DNA of 64,000 nt from Planctomycetota bacterium (GTDB taxonomy: Bacteria; Planctomycetota; B15-G4): NCBI GenBank assembly GCA_029245865.1, contig JAQWOM010000048.1, forward strand, positions 1-64,000, given 5' to 3'. A program made the position numbers and the translations under genes. Positions 17,481-26,948 of the stretch are shown here, in pieces (positions within the stretch are counted from its first letter, which is position 1; each line of letters opens with the position of its first letter). Under the pieces are notes generated by a model, which worked only from the letters and a program-made list of their open reading frames with translations, did no database searches and was not told the DNA's origin.

Positions 17481-18722
17481 ATGACATCAAGCGAATCGGG
17501 CTCTGTCCGCACCGGGCGATGGGTCGTCAGCCTCGCACTCATTCTGGGGCTGGTGAACTACCTCGACCGGGTTGTGATTTCGTACGCGATTGGCGGCATC
17601 CAGGCGGACTTTGGAGTCGACAATGCCAGCTTCGGATTGGCCATGAGCTTGTTTGCGGCGGGGACTCTGGCTGTCAATGGAGTGTCCGGGCTTCTTCTCG
17701 ACCGGTTTGGCGCTCGCGTGGTCTGGTCGGTCGGGCTGTTCATCTGGACCGTGGCCATGTTTCTGCTGGGCCTGGTTGAGTACTGGTGGTTGTTTCTCAT
17801 GTTCCGCGTGGTGTTGGGCGTCGGGGAAGGCGTCAACTTCCCCGCGATGAATCGAGTGATCGCAGATTGGATCCCGAGGCAGCAAGCCACTCGCGCCGCC
17901 GCATGGGCATTGATCGGAGTTCCCGGAGCGCTGTTACTCGGCGGCCCTGTTTTGAGCTCTCTGATTGAAAGTCTCGGTTGGCGAGACACCTTCAAAATTC
18001 TGGCCGCCGCCGGGGCCGTCATTCTCATTCTGTGGATGTGGGCTTACCGTGATGCACCGGCGGCTGAGAAGCGGAAGCCCGTGACGCGCCACGAGTACGG
18101 TCAGCTGTTACGAAACCGCACGCTGTTCGCGACGTCCTGGTCGTTCTTTGGCTTTGGTGCGATCCTGTTCTTCGGTGTGACCTGGATCCCGGGTTACTTC
18201 AAGAGCCAATTCCACGAGAACCTGACAACCATTGGATGGTTCACAACGATGCCCTGGGCGTTGTCGCTTGTCGGCATGCTTGCCGTGGGCTCGCTCTCTG
18301 ACCGGCTTTACAAAAACGGCGGAGATGTTCGTCGCGCGCGGATCCATTTGATCTGGATCCTCCAACTGCTTGCTGCACTGAGTTTTGTCCCACTGGCCTA
18401 TGTGACTTCGTCGGGCTGGGCCGTTTTCTGGTTGACGCTCGCCATCGGACTTTCGATGTCCGCCAATGGCCCTTACTACTCGATCTGCACGGACCTTTTC
18501 CAAGATTCTGCGGGTGCCGCGACGGGCATCATGGTCACCTTCTTCTCGGCTTCGGGAATCGCCATTCCCTTTCTTGTCGGCTGGTTGACCGATGTCACGG
18601 CGAGCTTCGATGCCGCTTTCATCATGCTGGCGGTGGTTGTGACCTCTGGCGCGCTCGGACTCCTGTTCTTTGCCCGGCCCGGTCCTCTGGCTCACTCGCG
18701 TCGTGAGGCCGAGGCGGCCTAG
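17481..18722 (+). CDS. MFS transporter, anion:cation symporter (ACS) type
   Basis: 413 residues with twelve predicted helices. The signatures NYLDRVVISYA in helix 1, LLLDRFGARVVW in the 2-3 loop and GEGVNFPAMNRVIADWIP in helix 4 are characteristic of the ACS family, whose members import hexuronates, galactonate, tartrate or similar organic acids with protons. The ATG at 17481 has GAGGAA eight bases upstream. No sugar-acid catabolic genes flank it, so the substrate cannot be narrowed. Palindromic candidate operators lie about 210-290 bases upstream. Confidence 0.88.
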   Translation: MTSSESGSVRTGRWVVSLALILGLVNYLDRVVISYAIGGIQADFGVDNASFGLAMSLFAAGTLAVNGVSGLLLDRFGARVVWSVGLFIWTVAMFLLGLVEYWWLFLMFRVVLGVGEGVNFPAMNRVIADWIPRQQATRAAAWALIGVPGALLLGGPVLSSLIESLGWRDTFKILAAAGAVILILWMWAYRDAPAAEKRKPVTRHEYGQLLRNRTLFATSWSFFGFGAILFFGVTWIPGYFKSQFHENLTTIGWFTTMPWALSLVGMLAVGSLSDRLYKNGGDVRRARIHLIWILQLLAALSFVPLAYVTSSGWAVFWLTLAIGLSMSANGPYYSICTDLFQDSAGAATGIMVTFFSASGIAIPFLVGWLTDVTASFDAAFIMLAVVVTSGALGLLFFARPGPLAHSRREAEAA

Positions 18723-18803
18723 TCCGCGCAGGCTGTCTGAAAACAGGTAGAATCGGCGCGCTTGCCTCTTCGGGCAATCATCTTTCCTCTCAGAGGTTTT
18801 TCC

Positions 18804-19859
18804 ATGAAGACGTTTCTTCTCGCCGGCCTGGCCGGTGTCCTCCTGATGGCCTCCGTTCAGGCCGCCGAAGAGCCCTCTCTGGGCGTCGGCGATCCTGCAC
18901 CTGCGCTCGATGTCGCAGAATGGGTCAAGGGTTCGCAGGTCTCCAACTTCGAAGCAGGCAACGTTTACCTCGTTGAGTTCTGGGCCACCTGGTGAGGCCC
19001 TTGTATTGCGAGCATGCCGCACCTCTCGCAGTTGCAGAGAGACTATAAGGACAAGCATGTAACGATCATCGGCCTGACGAGCGAAGATCGCAGGAATACG
19101 CTCGAAATGGTCAAGGAGATGGTCGAGGACAAGGGCGACGTGATGGACTTCACGGTTGCCTGGGACACCGAGCGCAAGACCAATGCGGCCTACATGGCAG
19201 CGTCGGGACAGCGTGGAATCCCTACCAGCTTTCTTGTCGATCAATCGGGCAACATCGCCTGGATCGGACATCCCATGAATGTCGATATCCCGTTGGCCAT
19301 GGTGGTCGCCGGGACATGGGATTACGAAGACGGCCCCGCGATGATGGAAGCGATTGATGAGAAGCGCACGGCCATCTACAGGGCGGCTTCGACCGACCCG
19401 GCCAAGGCTCTCGCGCTTCTCTCGGCATTCCGGGATGAGTACCCCGTGGCTTCGAAGGGTATGGAAGGTCTCGAGTTCTCGATTCTCTGCCAACTCCCGG
19501 ATCATGTGGCCGAGGCCAAGAAGGTCGGCCGAGTTCTCGTCAATGAGGCGATTGCTGAGAAGAACGCGAGTGCGCTCAATGCCTTTGCCTGGCCGCTCGT
19601 CGACCCGGAAGAGAAGCGGAAGGATCGTTTCCTCGAACTCGCCATGCTTGCTGCCAGCAAGGCGAATGAGTTCTCGGGGAACTCTGACCCGGCCATTCTG
19701 GACACCCTCGCCCGTGTGTACTTCTGGCAAGGAGATATGCAGGAAGCCCTGGAGATTCAGAGAAGGGCCGTGGAGGCTGCACCGGAAGAGATGAAGGCTT
19801 CCTTGCAGAAGGCTGCGGAAGAATACGAAGGATCTGTCGGAAATCAGCGGCGACGCTGA
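18804..19859 (+). CDS. Exported thioredoxin-like protein with in-frame TGA (putative selenocysteine) in the UGPC redox motif
   Basis: Read through a TGA at 18993-18995, this is one 351-residue protein. The ATG at 18804 has AGAGG upstream and begins a signal peptide (MKTFLLAGLAGVLLMASVQA). The TlpA/ResA/AhpC-like domain follows: VGDPAPALD near the N-terminus, then VEFWATW-TGA-GPCIASMPHL, then GIPTSFLVDQSGNIAWIGHP with the cis-Pro. The normal motif is WCGPC; TGA replaces exactly the first, nucleophilic Cys (codon 64), while the resolving Cys stays. Without readthrough the first product would be 63 residues. The C-terminal 130 residues are TPR-like helices. A paralogue at 57566 has the same TGA. 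Sec incorporation is inferred; no sel genes are in the window. Confidence 0.85.
18993..19030 (+). promoter_or_regulatory. Candidate bacterial SECIS element after the in-frame TGA
   Basis: Bacterial SECIS hairpins lie within the coding sequence just after the UGA, usually with a G near the start of the apical loop about 16-37 bases downstream. Two exclusive hairpins fit. TGCGAG (19007-19012) pairs perfectly with CTCGCA (19025-19030). Alternatively TGCG (19007-19010) pairs with CGCA (19018-19021), leaving a 7-base loop AGCATGC that starts 16 bases after the TGA with G second. The second fits the consensus better but is short. Found by eye; no energies were computed. Confidence 0.45.
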
Positions 19860-19877
19860 CTTTCTCTCAGCCACTGG

Positions 19878-19914
19878 GCCCTGCCTCTCTCCCCGTCTGT
19901 TGGAGGGGCAGGGC
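19878..19914 (+). terminator. Probable terminator after the first thioredoxin-like gene
   Basis: GCCCTGCC (19878-19885) and GGCAGGGC (19907-19914) form a perfect 8-base stem, with further CCTC/GAGG pairing possible inside the loop. It begins 18 bases after the stop codon. The downstream T-run is weak (TTAACTCT), so efficiency is uncertain. Confidence 0.55.
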
Positions 19915-19948
19915 TTAACTCTCCCACATCTCACCTCGGACCAAGCCT

Positions 19949-21244
19949 ATGGCGCGCGCGCACCTGGCCCTCTTTGTTCTGTCACTGAGTCTCGTCGCCC
20001 TTCCTGTCCAGGCTCAGCGAGCGCGATGTGGCAGCCCCGAGCGCGACCCGAGTTTGCTTTCCGGAAGTCGCGCCCCTTCCGATTGCGGTTACCTGACAAA
20101 CTCGCCGCAACCCGAGTACGAGCCGTCGTTCTTCTACGACATTCCTGTGGTCTTTCATGTGATCCAGGATTCGTCCGGAGAGGGCTTTCTCAGTGCCGCC
20201 ACGCTTCAAGATCAGATCGACATCCTGAATGAAGACTGGCAGGCGATTCCTGGTTCGCCGGGCGGGCCGGGCAACAACGCCATGATCCGCTTCCATCTGG
20301 CGACCGTTGATCCCGCGGGTAACCCCACAACCGGCATCACGTATTCCACCAACAACAGCTGGTTTCAGGACAGCGGTAGCTACTGGAACTCGCTCGCGTG
20401 GGATACCAATCGCTACTTGAACATCTACACCAACGCCGTTCCGTGTTGCTACGGCTATGTCAGTGGCTTCCCTGCGCAGGGCGGCTTTGTCGGTCAGGCC
20501 AACGACCGTGTTGTGCTCTGGTGGGAAGCCGTCGGCCGTGACCCCACTGTGGGCTGGCCTTTGAACATGGGGCGTACCGCAACTCACGAAGTGGGTCACT
20601 ACCTCGGCCTTTATCACACCTTCTGTGGCGGATGTGGTTCGGCTTCTGCTTGCGACACGACCGGTGACTTGATCTGCGACACGAATGGTGAGTCCACGGC
20701 GACACTCGGTTGTCCGGGTTCCAAGAGTTCATGCGGTAGTCCAGACCCCATTCACAACTACATGGATTACACAGACGATCCGTGTCTCTGGGAGTTCACG
20801 CCGGAGCAGATCAATCGCATGCGCTGCACCCTGGAGAACTGGAGGACGGATCTTTCGGTTCCACCTCAGGTCGGGACCTGGACTGACCTCGGTGGGGGAA
20901 GTCCCGGCGTGGCTGGTGTGCCCCAACTCGTCATGAGCGGTGATCAAACGGCGGGAAGTCTGGTCACCGCGAACCTGAGTCAGGCCGGCAACGGGTCGCT
21001 TCTCTTATTGTGGCTCGCCTTCGCAAGCACGCCGACGCCGATGGTCGGTGGCACCTTGCACAGCTTCCCTTTCGCCAACCAGATCCTGGTGGCGGCGGAT
21101 GGCGCCGGATCGTTCAGCGCTTCGGCACCTTGGTCCAGCGGGGTGCCTGCCGGTACCCAGGCCTGGTGGCAGTTCGTCTGCGAAGACACCAGCACGGTCT
21201 ATGGAGTGACGCTGAGCAACGGGGTTCGCAGCACCGCGCCCTGA
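19949..21244 (+). CDS. Secreted pappalysin-like (M43) metalloprotease with C-terminal W-DLGGG domain
   Basis: 431 residues. A signal peptide (MARAHLALFVLSLSLVALPVQAQ) is followed by IPVVFHVIQDSSGEGFLS, a common M43 opening. The metzincin zinc site HEVGHYLGLYH lies at 213-223 and the Met-turn NYMDYTDDPC at 270-279. Several Cys pairs suggest disulfides, fitting an exported protein. After about residue 310 comes a 120-residue beta-rich domain opening with TWTDLGGG and ending in TLSNGVRSTAP. That domain recurs in the next gene and in the endonuclease at 60621. An active secreted endopeptidase is predicted; the C-terminal domain probably serves surface attachment or sorting (inference). Confidence 0.9.
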   Translation: MARAHLALFVLSLSLVALPVQAQRARCGSPERDPSLLSGSRAPSDCGYLTNSPQPEYEPSFFYDIPVVFHVIQDSSGEGFLSAATLQDQIDILNEDWQAIPGSPGGPGNNAMIRFHLATVDPAGNPTTGITYSTNNSWFQDSGSYWNSLAWDTNRYLNIYTNAVPCCYGYVSGFPAQGGFVGQANDRVVLWWEAVGRDPTVGWPLNMGRTATHEVGHYLGLYHTFCGGCGSASACDTTGDLICDTNGESTATLGCPGSKSSCGSPDPIHNYMDYTDDPCLWEFTPEQINRMRCTLENWRTDLSVPPQVGTWTDLGGGSPGVAGVPQLVMSGDQTAGSLVTANLSQAGNGSLLLLWLAFASTPTPMVGGTLHSFPFANQILVAADGAGSFSASAPWSSGVPAGTQAWWQFVCEDTSTVYGVTLSNGVRSTAP

Positions 21245-21287
21245 AGCAAGTTCACCGCTGCTTCGTCGACGGCTTGGATTCCGGCTG

Positions 21288-22094
21288 TCAGGGAGTTGTG
21301 GCCTGCACTCCGTTCGACAGCGTGGCGCCTTCGACCAGGGTCAGGTCCTGAACCACGAACTGAAACCAGATGTCCGTGCCCGGGGGAATGCCAGGGGGCC
21401 AACTGGTCGCGCCACTGAAAGACCCGGTGAAGCTGGCCACGAAGAACAACTGGCTAGAAAAAGGGAAGGCGTGCACCGTTCCGTTGAGAGCGGAGAAGGG
21501 CGTGGGGGCAAAGGAAATCCACGCAACCATGGCGGCGCCTGGCGGAGCATTCGTGAGATGAATGCCGGCCGTGGTTCCGCTCTCGAGTGATCCGGTTCCT
21601 ACCAACGTCACGGGGCCATCTGAACCCACCGTGCCACCACCCAGATCAACCCATGGGTAAGCGCCGAAGCAGGGCCCGATGTCTGTGGGGATCGAGTTTG
21701 CCTGGATGTCAGCGAACACCGCATTGCTCAGACAGATCTGTGGTGTCTCGAGACAGTTGGAGCAGTCGAAGGTCACCACCGTGAGGACCTCGCTGCCCGG
21801 AGCAATTTCCGCCAAACTGAGTGAAAAGCCGAGCACCATGCTGTCGCTGTTGGAAAGGCTGAAGCCTGCTGCTTCCGCACTTCCGCCAGAGGTCGACACG
21901 ATGACGGGACCTGAGGGGCCGAAAGTCACCTCGAACTGAAAGCCGGCCACCGGCACGGTGTTGGTCATCACGATTTCAAAGGTCGACTGAACCGTGTCCA
22001 CAGCTCCGATTTCAAGCAGAACCGGTGCTTGCGCACGCACCACACCTGGCGCCCAAAACATAAGGAGTAGCGCAGAGACGATGAGATGCTTCAT
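21288..22094 (-). CDS. Secreted cohesin-like protein with C-terminal W-DLGGG domain
   Basis: 268 residues from the ATG at 22094, with AGAGGG seven bases upstream, giving a clean signal peptide (MKHLIVSALLLMFWAPGVVRAQ). An upstream in-frame start would add 54 residues without signal character. Residues about 25-140 (VLLEIGAVDTVQSTFEIVM, then GFQFEVTFGPSG, then SEVLTVVTFDC) have the look of a cohesin-type beta-sandwich; this is pattern recognition, not a search result. The last 123 residues are the same C-terminal domain as in the convergent M43 protease (VDLGGG near its start, TLSNGVQATTP at its end). It has no catalytic residues and is probably a surface-binding protein. Confidence 0.65.
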   Translation of the reverse strand: MKHLIVSALLLMFWAPGVVRAQAPVLLEIGAVDTVQSTFEIVMTNTVPVAGFQFEVTFGPSGPVIVSTSGGSAEAAGFSLSNSDSMVLGFSLSLAEIAPGSEVLTVVTFDCSNCLETPQICLSNAVFADIQANSIPTDIGPCFGAYPWVDLGGGTVGSDGPVTLVGTGSLESGTTAGIHLTNAPPGAAMVAWISFAPTPFSALNGTVHAFPFSSQLFFVASFTGSFSGATSWPPGIPPGTDIWFQFVVQDLTLVEGATLSNGVQATTP

Positions 22095-22233
22095 CGGAAC
22101 CCTCTTTTCGATCATTCCCCTGACCCGCTTCCGCTTAAAGTTAGCACAGACCAGACTTCGCGTGTTGGGGCAGGACTGTGTGATCCCAGGGGAATGCCCG
22201 ACGGGCACGCGCTGAACCGCCCGAAAACTCTCT

Positions 22234-22839
22234 ATGCAAACAACATCGAGTCCCACTGCCTGGCAGCGAGCCCTGCCCTGGTCACTGATCGGGCTGCGCT
22301 TTGTCTTGGCTCCGGTCGCTGTTGTCCTGGCGTGGGCAGGGGTTCCGGGATTCGTGTGGCTGATGCAGTTTGCCCTCGCCGCCTGGTCTGATGTTTACGA
22401 CGGGCGCTTTGCGCGTCGCTACGGCGTTGTGTCCGCCAAGTTGCGCCAAGCAGACAGCGTGGCCGACACGGTCTACTTTCTGGGTGTGTTCGGGAGCATG
22501 GCCTTCGCGCACCCGGCTCTCATGCGCGAGCATCTCTGGCCGATCCTGTTGGTCCTGGTCCTGGAAGCCGGGCGCTATCCACTCGATTGGTGGAAGTTCG
22601 GTCGAGGTGCGAGTTACCACGCGATCAGTGCCAAGGCCTTCGGTGTCATGTTGGTCATCGCCGTGGTGGCCATCATGGGGTTCGGGGCAGGTTCTCCCTG
22701 GTTGTGGATTGCGCTTGCTGTCGGAGTCATTTCTGAACTCGAAGGCATCGCGATCTCGTTGATCTTGCCTGTTTGGACCCACGATGTTCCGAGCGTGTTC
22801 GCGGCTCTTGCGATCCGGAGAGATGCTTCGGCTCGGTGA
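22234..22839 (+). CDS. CDP-alcohol phosphatidyltransferase family protein
   Basis: 201 residues with about six hydrophobic helices. The family motif D-x2-DG-x2-AR-x8-G-x3-D-x3-D is present as SDVYDGRFARRYGVVSAK followed by LRQADSVAD. The single Gly is Leu, but all four Asp are kept, so the enzyme is probably active. Members transfer a phosphoalcohol from CDP-alcohol or CDP-diacylglycerol in membrane lipid synthesis. Which lipid is not decidable. It is convergent with the kinase-aminotransferase gene, with stops 13 bases apart. Confidence 0.8.
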   Translation: MQTTSSPTAWQRALPWSLIGLRFVLAPVAVVLAWAGVPGFVWLMQFALAAWSDVYDGRFARRYGVVSAKLRQADSVADTVYFLGVFGSMAFAHPALMREHLWPILLVLVLEAGRYPLDWWKFGRGASYHAISAKAFGVMLVIAVVAIMGFGAGSPWLWIALAVGVISELEGIAISLILPVWTHDVPSVFAALAIRRDASAR

Positions 22840-22852
22840 GTCCGCGCCAGGA

Positions 22853-25192
22853 TTATCTGGATGCCGTTGGGGATGCCACGGTTTTTGCAATGCTCTCGTC
22901 GAGCAGGCGAACTGTCATGTCGATATCGCCTGCGTCGAGAACGAGTGGTGGCTTGATTTTGATCACGTTGTGAAGAGGCCCGTCGGTTGAGAGCAAGACT
23001 CCTCTCGCTCGCATGGCTTGCACGACGGCATCAGCGAGATCAGCGGCTGGCTCAAGCGTCTCGCGATCGCGAACGAATTCTATGCCAAGGAAGAGCCCGC
23101 GTCCGCGTACGTCGCCGACCACTTCGTGACGATCTTTCAAACCAAGGAGACCGTGGAAAAAGTGTCGGCCGAGAGTCAGTGCCCTGTTCTGCAACTGCTC
23201 GTCGTCAATGACATCGAGGACAGCCTTGCCGACTGCGCAGCTCACGGGGTTTCCTCCAAAAGTGGAGAAGAACTCCATGCCGTTTGCAAAAGATTCTGCA
23301 ATCGCGCGCGTGGTGCACACGGCTCCCATGGGGTGTCCGTTTCCGATGGGCTTGCCCATGACCACGATGTCCGGAATCGCTTCTTTTTCGCCATCCGCTT
23401 TGTCGAGTTCGAAGCCCCAAAAGGTGTCGCCCACACGGCCGAAGCCAACCTGGACCTCATCAGCGATGCAGAGACCTCCTGCATGTCGCACGTGCTCAAA
23501 GGCGGCCGAGAGGTAACCCCTCGGCAGCGGGACCTGACCTCCACACGAAAGGATGGGCTCTGCGAAGAATCCAGCGATTGATCGACCGCGCTTTTGAGCC
23601 TCGGAGAGGGTGGTCGCGAGTTTGTCGGCGTACGCAGTTCCAACGGCACGGCCTTCACCATGCACTTGCCCCCGGTAGTGGTCGGGGCTTGGTGCCACGT
23701 GCACCCAGTCCGGCTTGCCCGCACCACCAGGTCCATTGAACTTGTACGGACTCATGGCGACACAGCGGCCCGTATGTCCGTGGTAAGCCCCGTCGATCAC
23801 CAGCGCATCTGTTGCTCCCGTGGCAGCCTGCGCGATGCGAAGCGCCAACTCGTTGGCTTCAGATCCTGAAGTTACGAGAAACACGGTGTCGAGTGGCTCG
23901 GGAAGTCGCTTTGTGAGCATGGACGCGTATTCGACGAAACCCTCGTGCAGATAACGCGTGTTGGTGTTGAGCAATGCGGCTTGCCGAGACAAGGCCTCGA
24001 CCACTCTCGGATGGCAGTGGCCAACGTGGCAGACGTTGTTCACAAGATCTAGATAGGGCCGTCCGTCAGAGGCATAGAGGTAGCAGCCTCGGCCCTTCAC
24101 GATGTGAAGAGGTGAGTCGTAGCTAAGCGAGAGATTCGGACTCGCTGTGCGGCGTCGAGCTTCGTGGAGTGCAGGTACATCTGGAGCGGGGGGGCTCGCG
24201 ACATCAAGGTCGCAGCAGAGCGCACTCTCTCCCTCGCGTGGACTTTGTGTCGCAAGCTGTTCGAGAGTGCTCCAGGTGGTTTCCTCGTGGGAGAACCACG
24301 TGGCGTGTTGGCCCGTCTTTGCTCGTCGCCTGGCGCCGACCAGGGCACTGCTTGCAAGTCGAGAGCGCAGCAAGGGGAAGAGAAGGCCACGCTCGATGGC
24401 CGTGAGCGGCCGTTTTCGGTGATATCCCTCCACGATCGCAGCGGGAAGTGTCAGGCCTTGAGCCTCGGGGTGTTGTGCCGCGTAGGCGAGAGTGATTCCC
24501 AGATCTTGAACGAAGGCCCCGTGGAGTGCGTCGCCGAGATCGAGAACTCCGACGACAGCATCTTGTTCGACCAGAAGGTTCTCGTCATTTGCGTCGCCGT
24601 GAAGCATGCCCGAAGGGCATTGGGCGAGGCTGGGCTCGACAATCGCGGTTTGCTCGTGCAGGACTGACTCGAGGATCCGTCGGCGCTCCGGGCCTTCGAC
24701 GAAATGGATCGCGTCGCGATGTCGAGTGCAGGTGGCGATGTCCCAGCTATGAGTGCGTCGCCCGCCGGCTGGTTCGAAGTCGATGAGCGAGACATGAATG
24801 GCAGCCAGGGTTTCACCGATCGCGCGCCCGAGTGCTTTGGAGGCTGGAGCATCACGCCAGGCTTGGCCCGGTAAGAACCGATGTATGCGGATGCGCACCG
24901 GGCGTCCGTCCCAAAAAACCGAGCGGTCCGTGGCGCCGTCCCCGTCAGGAACAATGGTGGGAACAGGGATCCCTGCCGTGGCGAGCTTTTCCAGCATCGC
25001 GGTCTCGAGATCCACATCGACCTCGGGGTCGGTTGCCACGCGAAGCACCATGGACTCACCGCTGTTGGCGCGAACCAACAGGTTGAAATTCTCACCGGCG
25101 AGCCGCGCTACGGGTGTGAGTTCTCCCCAGCCCTTGGAAACCTCATCACTTATGGCGTCGTAGATCGCCATCGTTCCGGGGTCGATGTCCAT
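22853..25192 (-). CDS. Aminoglycoside-phosphotransferase-fold kinase fused to class III aminotransferase-fold lyase
   Basis: 779 residues in two halves. Residues about 1-330 are an APH-fold kinase with [10 protein letters not shown] and [10 protein letters not shown] catalytic/metal motifs. Residues about 350-779 are a PLP class III aminotransferase fold: [13 protein letters not shown], then GAYHGHTGR, then [13 protein letters not shown], then [14 protein letters not shown] with the PLP Lys, then [11 protein letters not shown]. The same pairing exists as separate enzymes in animals (hydroxylysine kinase with phospholyases AGXT2L1/AGXT2L2). I infer that it phosphorylates a hydroxy-amine (ethanolamine or hydroxylysine) and then eliminates phosphate. 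The start is the ATG at 25192. Confidence 0.85.
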   Translation of the reverse strand: MDIDPGTMAIYDAISDEVSKGWGELTPVARLAGENFNLLVRANSGESMVLRVATDPEVDVDLETAMLEKLATAGIPVPTIVPDGDGATDRSVFWDGRPVRIRIHRFLPGQAWRDAPASKALGRAIGETLAAIHVSLIDFEPAGGRRTHSWDIATCTRHRDAIHFVEGPERRRILESVLHEQTAIVEPSLAQCPSGMLHGDANDENLLVEQDAVVGVLDLGDALHGAFVQDLGITLAYAAQHPEAQGLTLPAAIVEGYHRKRPLTAIERGLLFPLLRSRLASSALVGARRRAKTGQHATWFSHEETTWSTLEQLATQSPREGESALCCDLDVASPPAPDVPALHEARRRTASPNLSLSYDSPLHIVKGRGCYLYASDGRPYLDLVNNVCHVGHCHPRVVEALSRQAALLNTNTRYLHEGFVEYASMLTKRLPEPLDTVFLVTSGSEANELALRIAQAATGATDALVIDGAYHGHTGRCVAMSPYKFNGPGGAGKPDWVHVAPSPDHYRGQVHGEGRAVGTAYADKLATTLSEAQKRGRSIAGFFAEPILSCGGQVPLPRGYLSAAFEHVRHAGGLCIADEVQVGFGRVGDTFWGFELDKADGEKEAIPDIVVMGKPIGNGHPMGAVCTTRAIAESFANGMEFFSTFGGNPVSCAVGKAVLDVIDDEQLQNRALTLGRHFFHGLLGLKDRHEVVGDVRGRGLFLGIEFVRDRETLEPAADLADAVVQAMRARGVLLSTDGPLHNVIKIKPPLVLDAGDIDMTVRLLDESIAKTVASPTASR

Positions 25193-25609
25193 GGTCGTTG
25201 CCCTTGACGGGTCACTCGCGAGGCCCGGCCGCGAGGGACGCCGGATCCCAGAGGGACCGAGCCAAGACCGGAAGCCATCTCAGGATACTTCCCTCTCACA
25301 GAGGGGTCGAGGTGTCCAGGCTTGTGAGCGTGGGGGAGTGAGCTTTTTCCGAGTTGTCGTCCTCGAGGCGGCTGGCTGCCCCTGAGACTCGCCCGCGAGG
25401 ATTCACGAGAAGTGTTGATCTGGAGTCCACTCGAACCGATTTAGAGCAGTCTTTGGCCTGCTTTGCTGGCGAAGGGGGGCGTGGTTGGTATGTGCAGAGT
25501 GGAAAGCTGGAACGATCTACTTAGGATGACGGACCGTTTCAACGGCCCGGCTTCGCCATGGGGGTGATCCCCTGGCATCACGCTGGTCACCGTCAGATGT
25601 TCCGGAGGC
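25193..25609. other. 417-base divergent intergenic region, no gene recognised
   Basis: It lies between the kinase-aminotransferase gene and the polysaccharide genes. A small perfect hairpin CCCTCT-CAC-AGAGGG sits at 25291-25305. A GGAGGC ribosome-binding site at its right end serves the gene at 25610. No convincing ORF, RNA gene or strong promoter consensus was seen. Confidence 0.5.
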
Positions 25610-26944
25610 ATGAACATGAGCACTGAAGTCGCCGCACAACTGAGCGCGCGGATCGACAGCGCGGAGGCGACCGTCGCGGTCATTGGGCTTGGTTACGTAG
25701 GACTGCCACTTGCGGGGGCTCTGCATTCCGCAGGCTTCAGGGTCATTGGCTACGACGTCGACCTGTCAAAGATCGAGTGTCTCGAAAAAGGTGAAAGCTA
25801 TCTGGAGCATTTAGGGGGAGAGCTCTTTCGCGATCTCGCAGACTCACCTCGATTCTCGGCGACACGAGAGAGCGCACCGCTCACCGAAGCAGATGTTGTG
25901 ATTCTGTGCGTTCCGACGCCGCTCGGGCACCACCGAGAGCCTGACTTGCAGTTTGTGACCAAGAGTGCCGAGATGGTGGCGAGCATCCTTCGGCCTGGCC
26001 AACTCGTTGTTCTGGAATCGACGACCTATCCGGGGACGACCCGAGAAGAGGTCTTGCCGATTCTCGCTTCGACAGGGCTGACGTGCGGAGTCGATTTCTT
26101 TCTGGCCTACAGTCCTGAACGGGAAGACCCCGGGCGCGCAGACACCAAGTACGCCGCGATCTCCAAGCTTGTCGGCGGCATCGATGAAATCAGTGGCTCG
26201 TTGGCATTCGCGCTCTACTCAAGGGTCGTCAAGAGCGTTCACCTGGTTGCGAATGCCGAAGTGGGTGAGGCGGCGAAGCTCTTGGAGAACATCTACCGCG
26301 CAGTCAATATCGCGCTGGTCAATGAGATGAAGGTCGTGTTGTCACACATGAACATCGACGTCTGGGATGTCATTGATGCGGCTGCGACAAAGCCGTTCGG
26401 CTTTCACTCGTTTTATCCCGGTCCGGGTCTCGGTGGGCATTGCATTCCGATCGACCCGTTTTATCTGACCTGGAAGGCCAAAGAGTTTGGCATGAGCACG
26501 AAGTTCGTTGAACTCGCGGGCGAGGTCAATGCCGAGATGCCGAGCTATGTCGTGTCCCGGGTGATGTCTGCTCTCAACGATCAACAGAAAGCAGTCAATG
26601 GAAGCCGGGTGCTGATTCTTGGCATTGCCTACAAGAAGAACATTGGCGATGTACGGGAAACACCAGCTGCCGAGATCATTGAACTCCTGCGTGACGGCGG
26701 AGCTGATGTCGTGTATCACGATCCGCATGTCGACATGATTCCATCCATGCGAAAGCATCAGCTGGCCATGTCTTCGGAGCCGCTTACCAAAGAGACGCTT
26801 GCTGCGACGGATTGTGTTGTCATTGTGACCGATCATGATGCTGTCGACTACGAACTCGTTGGCGCCTGCTCCTCGCTCGTTGTGGATACGCGCAATGCGA
26901 TGGCCGGTTTGACGGAAACAAACGCTCAAATCGTGAAGGCTTAA
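25610..26944 (+). CDS. Nucleotide-sugar 6-dehydrogenase, WbpA/UDP-GlcNAc dehydrogenase type
   Basis: 444 residues. The N-terminal Rossmann motif is VIGLGYVGLPLAGAL; CVPTPLG and VVLESTTYPGTT follow. The catalytic Cys lies in GPGLGGHCIPIDPFYLTWK, the version typical of WbpA-like UDP-N-acetylglucosamine dehydrogenases. A UDP-binding C-terminal domain (LILGIAYKKNIGDVRETPA) completes the fold. It oxidises C6 of a UDP-sugar to a uronic acid with NAD+. The GGAGGC ribosome-binding site is directly before the ATG at 25610; a second ATG lies two codons on. With WecB four bases downstream it forms a UDP-HexNAc uronic acid module for surface polysaccharide. Confidence 0.92.
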   Translation: MNMSTEVAAQLSARIDSAEATVAVIGLGYVGLPLAGALHSAGFRVIGYDVDLSKIECLEKGESYLEHLGGELFRDLADSPRFSATRESAPLTEADVVILCVPTPLGHHREPDLQFVTKSAEMVASILRPGQLVVLESTTYPGTTREEVLPILASTGLTCGVDFFLAYSPEREDPGRADTKYAAISKLVGGIDEISGSLAFALYSRVVKSVHLVANAEVGEAAKLLENIYRAVNIALVNEMKVVLSHMNIDVWDVIDAAATKPFGFHSFYPGPGLGGHCIPIDPFYLTWKAKEFGMSTKFVELAGEVNAEMPSYVVSRVMSALNDQQKAVNGSRVLILGIAYKKNIGDVRETPAAEIIELLRDGGADVVYHDPHVDMIPSMRKHQLAMSSEPLTKETLAATDCVVIVTDHDAVDYELVGACSSLVVDTRNAMAGLTETNAQIVKA

Positions 26945-26948
26945 AACA

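Noticed and set aside
18108-19934. 608-codon open frame on the minus strand
   Set aside because: It is antisense to the MFS and thioredoxin-like genes, has a high Arg/His composition and no family pattern; it is a GC-skew artefact.
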